Shown one piece after another: positions 14,330-22,041 of a stretch of DNA of 26,412 nt (the stretch's first letter is position 1; each line of letters opens with the position of its first letter). This stretch comes from JBCCFW01 sp039029535 (GTDB lineage: Bacteria > Acidobacteriota > JBCCFW01). Made by a program: the position numbers and the translations under genes. The stretch is from the NCBI GenBank assembly GCA_039029535.1, contig JBCCFW010000101.1, positions 1 to 26,412 on the forward strand, in the 5' to 3' direction. Under the pieces are notes generated by a model that worked only from the letters and a program-made list of their open reading frames with translations, searched no databases and was not told where the DNA came from.

Positions 14330-15961
14330 TCACCGGCAGCCGAGACGAAGGTGCTCGACGCAGGTCTCGCCGGAGCGTGGTCGCTCGCGTCCGAGGGAGT
14401 CGACCCCGGCGCTGCCCTCGCGCTCGTGGGTGACCGGCACGACGAGGAAGTAGCGCGCGCCCGCCGCGGGGACGAGGCTGGCCGTCAGTGAGAGGTCGTC
14501 ATTCGCGCACGCGACGACATCGTGGGAGTACCAGAGCCCGATGGCGCCTTCATGGACCGAGTAACCGGTGACGGTGGGGCTGCAGCTCGGCGACCAGTCG
14601 AGCGCAACTTCATCGTCCGTGCCTCGCCGGACCCGCAGTGGTGCGCCCGGGCGGTCGGACGTGCCGTTGGGCACGACTCCGGGCAGGGCGAACTCGCAGT
14701 CGATCGTGCTGCACTCGGTCCCGGCACCCGCGAAGACTCCGTCTGAGGTGAAGCACCCCCACCAGTCCAGGCTCTCGCAGCCCCCGAAGACCGGGAAGCA
14801 GCAGGCCCCCCGTTCGCAGGCAGCCGTGGCGCAATCGTCCTCGTCGAGTGGCGTGCCTCCGAGAGCGATGCAGTCCGTCGGTGTCGAGAGAGCACAGCTC
14901 TGGTCAGGAAGACAGCAGACCCGTCCCCAGGCCGTGTCGCAATCGGCGGTCGCGCAGCTCGTGCCAGGCCCCTGCGGCAGCCCTGCGCTCACGGTGCAGG
15001 TCGCGGCGGTCGTGTCTTCGCAGGTCGTGGCTCCGTCCTGGTGGAAGCAGCACGCTTCGACCGCACAACTCGTGGTTGCGCAAGTGGTTCCCATGGGCTG
15101 GACCTGGCCGCCGGAGGCTCGACACTCGGATCGTCCGAGGTCGGAGCAGCTGCCATCGGGGAGGCAGCAAGCGCTGCGTGAGCAATCCACCTCCGAGCAG
15201 GTCGCATCGAGCGAGAAGCCGTCGACCTCCGCACAGGCTCTCGGTTCGAGGTCCAGGCACAGGGCGATGCCGATGACCACGCAGCAGGCCCTGAGCGGCT
15301 GGCAGCCGGCCAACTCGCAGCCGATGCCAGCTCCCCACCACCGACCACGGGCCCCCGAGCACTCGATGGAGGTGAGCTGCAGGCAGGTCCCGTCGGCGAG
15401 GCAGCAGGCGCCGGGAGCCGTGCAGTCACTCGTCTGGCAGAGGGTCTCGTCGCCGAGGTAGCTCCCGCCGCTGGCCAGGCAGTCGAGCTCGCTGAGCTGC
15501 TCGCAGTCGCCTGCGCCGAGCGAGGCGCAGCAGGCTCCGGTGATCTCGCAAGCGCGGGCCTCACAAGTCGTCGCGAGAGTGACCTCGCCGACCGAGTTGC
15601 AGGCCCGGAAGTCGAGCTCTTCACAACTGCCGTCCGGCCGACAACACGCGCCGACCGCACACTCTTCGAGCTCGCAGCGACTGCCTTCGCCTGCGCTGAC
15701 TCCACCCATCGCCCGACAGGCGGCCGGAGTCAGGTCGAGGCAGCTCAGAGGCGCGAGGCAGCAGGCCTGGAGAGGTGAGCAGTCGGTCGTTGCACAGCTC
15801 TCTCCCGGGACCGTGCGGCCGGTGAAGGCGAGACAGTCCTCGGGCTCGAGCTCCGCACAGCTCGCGTCGGGCAGACAGCAGGGCATGGCCTGCGCCCGAA
15901 CCGGAAGAATCGTCAACCAGGCGAGACAAGCAATCCATGACCAGCGCGTGACGAGCCTCAT
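14330..15961 (-). CDS. Secreted CC-x-x-D-G-x-C repeat protein with C-terminal fibronectin-like module
   Basis: The 543-aa product starts at ATG 15961 (GGGAGGAAC upstream) with a signal peptide ending near PVRAQA. Ten tandem units of roughly 35-42 residues follow, each of the form ACCLPDGSCxxLxxxxCxAxGGxxxxxGxxCxxxxC, with six cysteines per unit. Units 4, 6, 8 and 10 carry altered central loops (for example ACCFHQDGATTC). Residues ~430-543 form a beta-rich end module (PLRVRRGTDDEVALDWSPSC, YSVHEGAIGLWYS, GARYFLVVPVT) repeated in the truncated gene at 25939 and, more distantly, in the beta-helix protein. The repeat type is known from exported proteins of uncultured planctomycete-like bacteria; function is unknown. 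Disulfide-rich surface or extracellular structure is inferred. No sorting signal is recognised with confidence. Confidence 0.87.
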   Translation of the reverse strand: MRLVTRWSWIACLAWLTILPVRAQAMPCCLPDASCAELEPEDCLAFTGRTVPGESCATTDCSPLQACCLAPLSCLDLTPAACRAMGGVSAGEGSRCELEECAVGACCRPDGSCEELDFRACNSVGEVTLATTCEARACEITGACCASLGAGDCEQLSELDCLASGGSYLGDETLCQTSDCTAPGACCLADGTCLQLTSIECSGARGRWWGAGIGCELAGCQPLRACCVVIGIALCLDLEPRACAEVDGFSLDATCSEVDCSRSACCLPDGSCSDLGRSECRASGGQVQPMGTTCATTSCAVEACCFHQDGATTCEDTTAATCTVSAGLPQGPGTSCATADCDTAWGRVCCLPDQSCALSTPTDCIALGGTPLDEDDCATAACERGACCFPVFGGCESLDWWGCFTSDGVFAGAGTECSTIDCEFALPGVVPNGTSDRPGAPLRVRRGTDDEVALDWSPSCSPTVTGYSVHEGAIGLWYSHDVVACANDDLSLTASLVPAAGARYFLVVPVTHEREGSAGVDSLGRERPRSGETCVEHLRLGCR

Positions 15962-16115
15962 CGACGTTCCTCCCAGGCGAAGCGCGCTCGAGTACCGCTA
16001 GGAATGAAGGTCGCCGGGCAGTTGCAGTCAAGGGAGAGGGCCCCGCTCGGCTCGAGCGACGACGTCCTCTCTCACGAGAACGCAGGCGTCGGCTCACTGC
16101 GCATCGGTCTCGGCG

Positions 16116-16135
16116 ACCGGCTCGGAGGAGCCAGT
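16116..16135 (-). terminator. Hairpin after the carbamoyltransferase operon
   Basis: On the minus strand ACTGGCTC pairs with GAGCCGGT (one G-U) around a four-base loop. It begins 35 bases past the stop of the small DUF5989-like gene (16171). It has no U-tract. Confidence 0.35.
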
Positions 16136-16170
16136 CCGCGACGGTCGACTCGTCGCTGGCGTCGCCGGGC

Positions 16171-16335
16171 TCAGAACAGCGTGTAGATGAACGGCGCCGA
16201 GACCTGGGCGCCCACGATCACCAGTCCGATGAGCAGCAGCACCAGGGTCAACAGCGAGATCCCGTAGGAGCCGTTGATCGGTCCCAGCAGGAGGACGTCG
16301 CGGAGGAGCTTCAGGGCCCAGCGGATCTGCGTCAC
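16171..16335 (-). CDS. Small single-pass membrane protein, DUF5989-like
   Basis: This is a 54-aa ORF starting at GTG 16335 and ending at TGA 16171. GGAG lies five bases before the start. The N-terminus is amphipathic (VTQIRWALKLLRDVLLLGP), followed by one TM segment (LLTLVLLLIGLVIVGAQ) and the ending APFIYTLF. That ending is the hallmark I know from DUF5989 proteins, which are typically encoded beside carbamoyltransferases and SxtJ/SGNH proteins. The gene starts 15 bases after the carbamoyltransferase stop, so it is the last gene of the operon. Role unknown; it probably anchors or assists the membrane-associated partners (inference). Confidence 0.85.
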   Translation of the reverse strand: MTQIRWALKLLRDVLLLGPINGSYGISLLTLVLLLIGLVIVGAQVSAPFIYTLF

Positions 16336-16350
16336 GGTGTCTCCGGCGAC

Positions 16351-18186
16351 TCAGTCGAGACCGTACTCGTCACGCCACTCGCCATCCTCCGTCCAGGCAG
16401 GTTGGCGGCGCTTGTCGAGCAGGCAGTCCTCGAGGACCAGGTAATCGATGCCGGTGCGCATGAAGCAGCGGTAGGCGTCCTCCGGCGTGCAGACGATGGG
16501 CTCGCCCCGGACGTTGAAGCTCGTGTTGACCAGGATGCCGTAGCCCGTGCGCTCCTTGAAGGCGCGGAGGACCGAGTGCAGCGGACCGTAGCGCTCCGCA
16601 TCGACCGTCTGGATGCGGGCGGACCAGTCGACGTGGGTGATGGCCGGGACGTCGGAGCGCGGCGCGTTCACCCACTCGGTCAGGGGGCGATCCGGATCGC
16701 GAGGCTCGTCCTGGCCGAGGCAGCGTTCCTCGCGAAGCTGGTCGACCAGGAGCATGTAGGGGCTGTCGTGAACTTCCTCGAAGTACTCGTGAGCATCCTC
16801 GCGCAAGACGATGGGCGCGAAGGGGCGGAAGCTCTCGCGGAACTTGGTCGCGAGGTTCAGGTGCGACTGCATCCGCGTGCTGCGGGCGTCGGCGATGATG
16901 GAGCGGTTGCCGAGGGCGCGCGGACCGAACTCCATGCGCCCCTGGAACATGCCGATGACCTTCTCGTCGTCCAGCAGCTCCGCGATCCGGCGCGGTCGGT
17001 CCTCGGTGCCGAGCTGCTCGTGCGGGATGCCGTTGTCGTCGAGGAAGGAGCGGATCTCCGAGGACGCGTAGGACGGGCCGAGGAGCGCGCCCTGCATGCC
17101 GTCGGCTGCTGAGCTCAGCTCCCGCGGGTTGTCGTCCAGGTGATGCCAGGCCTGGAGGGCCGCACCGAGCGCGCCGCCTGCGTCGCCGGCCGCCGGCTGG
17201 ATGAACAGGCCGTCGTAGAGGTCGCTTCGGTAGAGGACTCCGTTGGCCACGCAGTTGAGCGCGACACCGCCGGCGAGGCAGAGGTTGCGCTTGCCGGTCA
17301 CGCTGGCCGCGTGACGGGCCATCTTGAACATGACCTCCTCGGTGACCGCCTGGATCGAGCGGGCGAGGTCCATCTCCCGAGGGCCGATGTCCGTCTCGGG
17401 CGTCCGCGCCGGGCCGCCGAACAGGTCGGCGAAGCGCTCGCTGGTCATGGTGAAGCCACCGAGGTAGTCGAAGTAGTCCATGTCGAGCCGGAAGGAGCCG
17501 TCCTCCCGGATCGTGATCAGGTGCTCCTTGATGAGGTCGACGTGCCGCGGCTCACCGTAGGGGGCCAAGCCCATGAGCTTGTACTCACCCGAGTTGACCT
17601 TGAAGCCGGTGAAGTACGTGAAGGCGCTGTAGAGCAGGCCGAGCGAGTGGGGGAAGCGCTGCTCGTAGAGCATGCGGCACTGGTTACCCTCGCCGACGTG
17701 GAGACCCGAGCAGGCCCATTCGCCCACGCCATCGATGGTGAGCACTGCCGCTTCCTCGAAGGGCGACGGATGGAAGGCGCTGGCCGCATGGGACTGATGA
17801 TGATCGATCATCAGGAAGCGCTCGGGCCGGCGGTAGCCGCTCTGCTCGAGGAAGCGCTCGATCTGGAGCGGGATCCAACCCTTGTCCTGGAGCCAGGCGG
17901 GCATGGCGTCGAGGAAGGCGCGGAGCCCCTTCGGAGCGACCTCCGAGTAGGTGGAGAGGAGCCGCGTGAGCTTGGTCAGCGGCTTGTCGTGCAGCGCGAC
18001 CGCGTCGATGTCGTCTCGCTCGAGGCCCGCTTCCTTCAGGCACCAGGCCATCGCGTGCCGAGGCAGCCGGGGATCGTGCTTGCGACGGGAGAAGCGCTCC
18101 TCCTGCGCCGCCGCGACGATCTTTCCGTCGCGGAGGAGACAGGCCGCGCTGTCGTGGTAGCCGCAGCTCACGCCGAGGATGTTCAC
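16351..18186 (-). CDS. Carbamoyltransferase, NodU/CmcH/TobZ family
   Basis: Enzymes of this family use carbamoyl phosphate and ATP to place a carbamoyl group on a hydroxyl of a sugar or small molecule through a carbamoyl-adenylate. The 611-aa product is full length. The N-terminal Kae1-like part shows LGVSCGYHDSAACLL, the metal-binding HHQSH at about 129-133, AVLTIDGVGEW and CLAGGVALNCVANG. The C-terminal part shows the family signatures FGPRALGNRSI (about 420) and LVNTSFNVRGEPIV (about 550), followed by CTPEDAYRCF. The start is GTG at 18186 and overlaps the previous gene's stop by four bases (GTGA), so translation is coupled. The substrate is unknown. The SxtJ/SGNH and DUF5989 neighbours suggest membrane-associated modification of a glycan or secreted compound (inference). 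Confidence 0.95.
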   Translation of the reverse strand: MNILGVSCGYHDSAACLLRDGKIVAAAQEERFSRRKHDPRLPRHAMAWCLKEAGLERDDIDAVALHDKPLTKLTRLLSTYSEVAPKGLRAFLDAMPAWLQDKGWIPLQIERFLEQSGYRRPERFLMIDHHQSHAASAFHPSPFEEAAVLTIDGVGEWACSGLHVGEGNQCRMLYEQRFPHSLGLLYSAFTYFTGFKVNSGEYKLMGLAPYGEPRHVDLIKEHLITIREDGSFRLDMDYFDYLGGFTMTSERFADLFGGPARTPETDIGPREMDLARSIQAVTEEVMFKMARHAASVTGKRNLCLAGGVALNCVANGVLYRSDLYDGLFIQPAAGDAGGALGAALQAWHHLDDNPRELSSAADGMQGALLGPSYASSEIRSFLDDNGIPHEQLGTEDRPRRIAELLDDEKVIGMFQGRMEFGPRALGNRSIIADARSTRMQSHLNLATKFRESFRPFAPIVLREDAHEYFEEVHDSPYMLLVDQLREERCLGQDEPRDPDRPLTEWVNAPRSDVPAITHVDWSARIQTVDAERYGPLHSVLRAFKERTGYGILVNTSFNVRGEPIVCTPEDAYRCFMRTGIDYLVLEDCLLDKRRQPAWTEDGEWRDEYGLD

Positions 18187-19664
18187 GAGTCGCCCCGTCC
18201 CTTCCGCGGCACGTCCACGAGCAGCCGCGCGATGTCGGAGCGTCGACTCAGCCGCGAGAACAGGTACTCGGCGTAGACCTCGTGACCGAGCGTGTCGAGA
18301 TGCCAGGGGTCGTGGAAGAGCTCGTCGGGATCACCCTTGTCGGCGAAGTGGCCGCCGGGGAAGCCGACGCTCACGCCCTCGGCCGCGAAGGTCGCGCGAA
18401 GCTCGTCGAGCCAGAGCGTCTCGCTCGCTGCGTCGAGACCGGCACCACGGCCGGGGAAGAGCTCAGCGGCGACCTGACAGCCGTCGGCCTTCAGTCGTCG
18501 GGCGAGCTCGCCGTAGGCAGCGACGCCACGCTGCGCCTGCAGCTCGACGGCGTCGACCCGTCCCACCCGTCCCACGCGATACCGCCACGCGAGGACGTAG
18601 GCGACCTCGGTCAGCGCCAGGCGAGGGGGATGGTGGATCGACCGGAAGGGGACCTGCTCGAGCCCGTAACGTGCCCGGAGGACGTCGGCGGGTGGGCCGC
18701 AGATCAGCGCGAGGTCGGCTCCGAACACGCCGTTCTTCTCGACCCAGCCCAGCTCGTGGAAGGGGCCCCAGCCGTTCGCGGAGACGTTGAGCACCTCGAA
18801 GCGGACGTCGGGCTTCGCCGCCTCGTTGAGAGCGCGCTCGAGCCGGTTGGAGTAGAGATCCGGCTGGTCGATGTAGCTCCCGCCCCAGAGGGTGGAGTCA
18901 CCGAGCATGAGGATGCGGTACGTGCCCGCCGGCTTCTCGGCCTCGATGGGACCCGAGCGCATGCCGAAGGCGTTGGTGATGACGCGCCCTCCGCTGCGTC
19001 GCACGTCCTGGTCCGGCGCCGGGTAGTAGCCGACCTGCATGTCGGGCACGTAGAGGATGGGCTTGCCGTAACCGAAGACACGCAGGCCCAGCTCGCAGCC
19101 GAGGAGGACGACGAAGGCGAGGACGCCCAGGCCGAGGATCGACAGGCCGCCGCGACCGGCGCGCGGCTCGGTCACGAAGAGGGAGCCGGCATGGCGACGC
19201 TTTCGGGCGTCGGAGTCGACGGCCTTCCACCAGGTCACGGCGTCGGCGGAGCGCAGGTCCAGGGGGTCGGCTCCGGTGAGTCGGTTCCAGGCGCGCCAGG
19301 CGGGGAAGACGACGATGAACAGCGGCGCGAGCAGGAGCCAGGACAGGGCTCGGCCGAGAAGCTGGCCGAGCTTGGCGAAGAAGCTCTCCAGGCCGCTGCG
19401 TGCTCGGCTCGAGGCGATGGAGGCGACACCGGCGAGGCCCGCCAGCACCCACGCGACGATCGCCAGGGTCCGCCAGCCGAGGGCGAAGAACAGGCCGCCG
19501 ATGAGCAGTCCGATGAGCAGCTTCACCACCGCTCCGCCCAGGCCTCCTCTCGCCGACTCTTCGAAGGTCGGGAACCAGTCCCGGCCACGCAGGGTGCCGG
19601 GCGAGAGGGAGTGCTGAGGGTCGGGTGCGTCGCTCATGGGGCGGGATCTGGTGACGGCGGCCAT
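18183..19664 (-). CDS. SxtJ-like membrane domain fused to SGNH/GDSL hydrolase
   Basis: The product is 493 aa from ATG 19664; ATG 19637 is a shorter alternative, and both have weak ribosome sites. Residues ~42-165 contain two adjacent TM segments, then a third (LSWLLLAPLFIVVFPAWRAW) followed by LTGADPLDLRSADAVTWW. This layout resembles the small membrane protein SxtJ (typical ...GRDPLxLR...SYW). A further TM lies at ~172-195. The rest is an SGNH hydrolase: block I is ILMLGDSTLWG (nucleophile Ser ~257), NVSANGWGP fits the block II/III region, and DPWHLD near 452-457 supplies the catalytic Asp/His. Such enzymes are esterases or O-acetyl-group hydrolases/transferases. SxtJ and SGNH proteins are usually separate neighbours of carbamoyltransferase genes, so the fusion is notable. 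It overlaps the carbamoyltransferase by four bases. Confidence 0.85.
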   Translation of the reverse strand: MAAVTRSRPMSDAPDPQHSLSPGTLRGRDWFPTFEESARGGLGGAVVKLLIGLLIGGLFFALGWRTLAIVAWVLAGLAGVASIASSRARSGLESFFAKLGQLLGRALSWLLLAPLFIVVFPAWRAWNRLTGADPLDLRSADAVTWWKAVDSDARKRRHAGSLFVTEPRAGRGGLSILGLGVLAFVVLLGCELGLRVFGYGKPILYVPDMQVGYYPAPDQDVRRSGGRVITNAFGMRSGPIEAEKPAGTYRILMLGDSTLWGGSYIDQPDLYSNRLERALNEAAKPDVRFEVLNVSANGWGPFHELGWVEKNGVFGADLALICGPPADVLRARYGLEQVPFRSIHHPPRLALTEVAYVLAWRYRVGRVGRVDAVELQAQRGVAAYGELARRLKADGCQVAAELFPGRGAGLDAASETLWLDELRATFAAEGVSVGFPGGHFADKGDPDELFHDPWHLDTLGHEVYAEYLFSRLSRRSDIARLLVDVPRKGRGDS

Positions 19665-19687
19665 CGGGCCCTGCGGACACCGGCCGC

Positions 19688-19693
19688 ATCATA
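19688..19693 (-). promoter_or_regulatory. Candidate −10 element of the SGNH-carbamoyltransferase operon
   Basis: TATGAT on the minus strand stands out in GC-rich surroundings, 24 bases before ATG 19664. No clear −35 is seen at 16-18 bases. If it is real, transcription would start near 19681 and the leader to 19664 would be short. Confidence 0.35.
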
Positions 19694-19730
19694 CGTGGGG
19701 CGGGCGTCGAGCGAGCCCCGAATCGCTCAG

Positions 19731-19747
19731 GACGCCGAGTGGGCGTC
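19731..19747 (-). terminator. Hairpin between the MACPF operon and the SGNH operon
   Basis: GACGCC (19731-19736) pairs with GGCGTC (19742-19747) around a five-base loop, about 82 bases after the stop of the coiled-coil gene (19829). It has no U-tract. It would separate the two minus-strand operons if functional. Confidence 0.3.
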
Positions 19748-19828
19748 GGTCCTGGGCCTGTTCGCGCCCGCCCTTTCCGCGTGCGGAGCGCGAAGCCCGC
19801 GGCTCCCTCCGGCAGGCGGTCGTGGAGA

Positions 19829-20638
19829 TCAGTCACCGCGGAGGACGAAGATCCCCGAGTTGCCCACCTGGGACCAGCGGCCGGAAGAGCTCCCGGAGGC
19901 ACCTCCGCCGGCTCCGAAGCTGCCGGTCATCACGGTCGCCGTGCTCGCGCTGCTGCTGGAGCGTGATCGCAGGGAGGCGTAGCTGTTGCTGCTGGAGCTG
20001 GCGGCCACGGCTGCCGCGGTGGCCGAGGGCGGAGCGGGGGCGCTCAGCGCCGCGGCAGGCGCCGGCTGGGGCGCCGGACCCGCCGGAGGACTCGGCATGG
20101 GCGTGTTGGCCGCGTCGGCGGCCCGCTTCGTGACGTTGTCGACCGCCATCTGCCAGCGCTGAGTCGTCCAGGCTCGTTGCTGCGAGACGCTGGCGAGGGC
20201 CGTCAGGTACAGGGAGCCGTCGTTGGGACCTGCCTGCGCGCGGGCCACCTTGTCGATGCTGCCCTGCTGCCTTTCGAGACGTCTCTGTTCCTTGAACCTG
20301 GCGAACTCACGACGCGCGTCGAGCCGCGCTTCGTGGAACTTGCGCCGCTCGCCGGCCTGCACGCCGCGGAAGTCCTTGACGCGTTGCTGGCGCTGGGCTT
20401 TCGTGAGCTGCTGCTGCGCCTTGAGATTGCTCTGCACCTGCTTCAAGCGCTGCTCCTGGTTCTTCTTGAACTGCTTCGCGCTCTGCCTGCTGAGCACGTT
20501 CAGCCCATGCTTGGTCATGGGTGGAGCTCCGGCGGTCGACGCCGTGAAGAGGGCTGTCGAGAGGCAGACGACGCCGACGAGTGACGCGAGACCCGACCGG
20601 GACGAGTCGTGGGAGTTGAGGCTCGGGTCTCGATTCAT
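19829..20638 (-). CDS. Small secreted coiled-coil protein with Ser/Ala/Pro-rich tail
   Basis: I do not recognise this family. The 269-aa product has a signal peptide (LASLVGVVCLSTALFTASTAGA, ending ~38). A long Gln/Lys/Arg-rich helical segment follows at ~50-135 (QFKKNQEQRLKQVQSNLKAQQ, then ARLDARREFARFKEQRR), with strong coiled-coil character. A low-complexity Pro/Ala linker (~180-205) leads to a Ser-rich stretch and a Gly/Ser-rich C-terminus ending NSGIFVLRGD. The ATG at 20638 overlaps the stop of the hemopexin-like gene (ATGA), so translation of the two is coupled. The context suggests an accessory, scaffold or chaperone-like partner of the secreted MACPF and hemopexin-like proteins (inference). 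No enzymatic motif is seen. Confidence 0.8.
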   Translation of the reverse strand: MNRDPSLNSHDSSRSGLASLVGVVCLSTALFTASTAGAPPMTKHGLNVLSRQSAKQFKKNQEQRLKQVQSNLKAQQQLTKAQRQQRVKDFRGVQAGERRKFHEARLDARREFARFKEQRRLERQQGSIDKVARAQAGPNDGSLYLTALASVSQQRAWTTQRWQMAVDNVTKRAADAANTPMPSPPAGPAPQPAPAAALSAPAPPSATAAAVAASSSSNSYASLRSRSSSSASTATVMTGSFGAGGGASGSSSGRWSQVGNSGIFVLRGD

Positions 20639-21969
20639 CGTCTCGTCTCCGGGATGAGAGGGATGGGCCCCAGGACCTGGCCGTCCTGCGTGTCCATGAG
20701 CGCCCAGCCCGCGCCACGGTGCACGATGATCAGGGCGTCACCGTGGTTCATCAGGGCATCCACTCCATCCTCCCAGAAGCCCCACCCGAGTCGCTCGAGT
20801 GGCAGGGGACCTTGCGCCGTCGGTGGGTCCTCGCCGCTGGCCAGCGTGTAGACGAAGAACTCGTCACCTCGCACCAGGAGCAATCGGCGCGCGTCCAGGA
20901 CCGTGGCGGCCGACACGTGCTCCCAGGTCTTCGGAAGTCCCAGGTCCTGGAGGGCTCCCCAGGTGCCCGGCTTCGGGAGGTCGTCCACGTCGCCGACCAG
21001 GAACCCTCGGCCGCTGAAGAGGGCCAGCTCAGTCTGGCTCCAGCGCAGGGCCGCACTGATCGGCAGGCCGACACGGAAGTCGCCCAGGATCTCGGCGGTG
21101 TCGGCGGCGTAAATCAGGACGTGGTCACGTTGGAAGATTAGGCATCCCGTGCCGGGCACGCAGACGCCGGCGGTGAACCCATCCCGATAGTCGCCAGGTA
21201 GGTTCTCGAAGTCGGGCTCGAAGCGCCGAACGGTCATCGTCGGGCGTGGCAGTTGCTCGAGATCCTCACTGGCTCCGACCGGTCCCGCCTTGCCGACGAG
21301 CAGCGGGACGTGGTCGACGGCGAGCTCGATGGCGCGCCCCTTGCGGAAGAGCGTCAGCAGGCCGGTGGACGTGCGGACGGCGGCATCGATGTCTCGCCAG
21401 CTCTCGGAGAGCCCGAGTCGAGTGAGCGGGTAGGGGCCCTCGCGCTCACCGGTCTCGACGTCGAACAGCATGTAGGCGTTGCCGGAGAACCAGATGCGAC
21501 GCGACTCGTCGTGCCAGGCGGCGGCGTCGAGGTAACGCCAGCCTTCCGGCAAGTCGTACGCGAGGAGCGCTTGCTCCTCGAGACAGGTCCCGGCTTCGAG
21601 GTTGCAGAGGAAGACCAGGTCATTGCTGAAGAGCAGGACCTCGTCCACGTCCCAGGCCTGGGCGGCGTGGACGTCGAAGTCGAACTCGAGGGGTTCCTCG
21701 ACGAGATCGCCGGCTTCGGGCTGGTAGTACCAGCCACGCTTGCCGGAGAACAGCATGACGTTGCCGCTGGGCAAGCCGAGTGCCGCCGTCGCGCCGGCAG
21801 CGAATTCGGCCGGCGCCTGGCTCCAGTCCGGGGGCATCGGGGTCGGCTCGCGAGCGAGAACGGGCCCGACGCCCAGGAGGGCGAGCACGACCAACTTCGG
21901 GAAGAGCGCGGCCCACCAGTCGGGCTCGGTTGCTCTTCGCGGGTCCTCAGCCAGTGCTCTGGAGTTCAC
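20635..21969 (-). CDS. Secreted hemopexin-like beta-propeller protein
   Basis: I place the start at GTG 21969 because GAGGAG lies seven bases upstream. An in-frame ATG at 22002 has only a weak site. The 444-aa product has a hydrophobic segment (LVVLALLGVGPVLA) that looks like a signal peptide. The body is built from hemopexin-like blades of the form IDAAxxxxxGxxxxFxGxxYxxxDxxxGxxxGPxPLxxLGLPxxW. Clear examples are YLDAAAWHDESRRIWFSGNA followed by YMLFDVETG, SESWRDIDAAV, LALFSGRGFLVGDVDDL with LGLPKTWEHVSAA, and EDGVDALMNHGDALIIVHRG. Known hemopexin domains bind haem, metal or other proteins; no haem ligands can be assigned here. It lies 72 bases downstream of the MACPF gene and is coupled by ATGA to the next gene. 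Confidence is high for a propeller, moderate for hemopexin homology. Confidence 0.78.
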   Translation of the reverse strand: MNSRALAEDPRRATEPDWWAALFPKLVVLALLGVGPVLAREPTPMPPDWSQAPAEFAAGATAALGLPSGNVMLFSGKRGWYYQPEAGDLVEEPLEFDFDVHAAQAWDVDEVLLFSNDLVFLCNLEAGTCLEEQALLAYDLPEGWRYLDAAAWHDESRRIWFSGNAYMLFDVETGEREGPYPLTRLGLSESWRDIDAAVRTSTGLLTLFRKGRAIELAVDHVPLLVGKAGPVGASEDLEQLPRPTMTVRRFEPDFENLPGDYRDGFTAGVCVPGTGCLIFQRDHVLIYAADTAEILGDFRVGLPISAALRWSQTELALFSGRGFLVGDVDDLPKPGTWGALQDLGLPKTWEHVSAATVLDARRLLLVRGDEFFVYTLASGEDPPTAQGPLPLERLGWGFWEDGVDALMNHGDALIIVHRGAGWALMDTQDGQVLGPIPLIPETRR

Positions 21970-22041
21970 GTCAGGCTCCTCTCTGGTGCTTTCGAGTGCC
22001 ATCGTAGCCTGGTGAGACCATGCCGTCGCCGTCGACGCTGC

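Noticed and set aside
15962..16170. Possible plus-strand gene (60 codons, 16004-16186)
   Set aside because: It is short and basic with no ribosome site, and it overlaps the end of the DUF5989-like gene on the opposite strand. The interval otherwise holds only a possible terminator and the upstream region of the CC-repeat gene.
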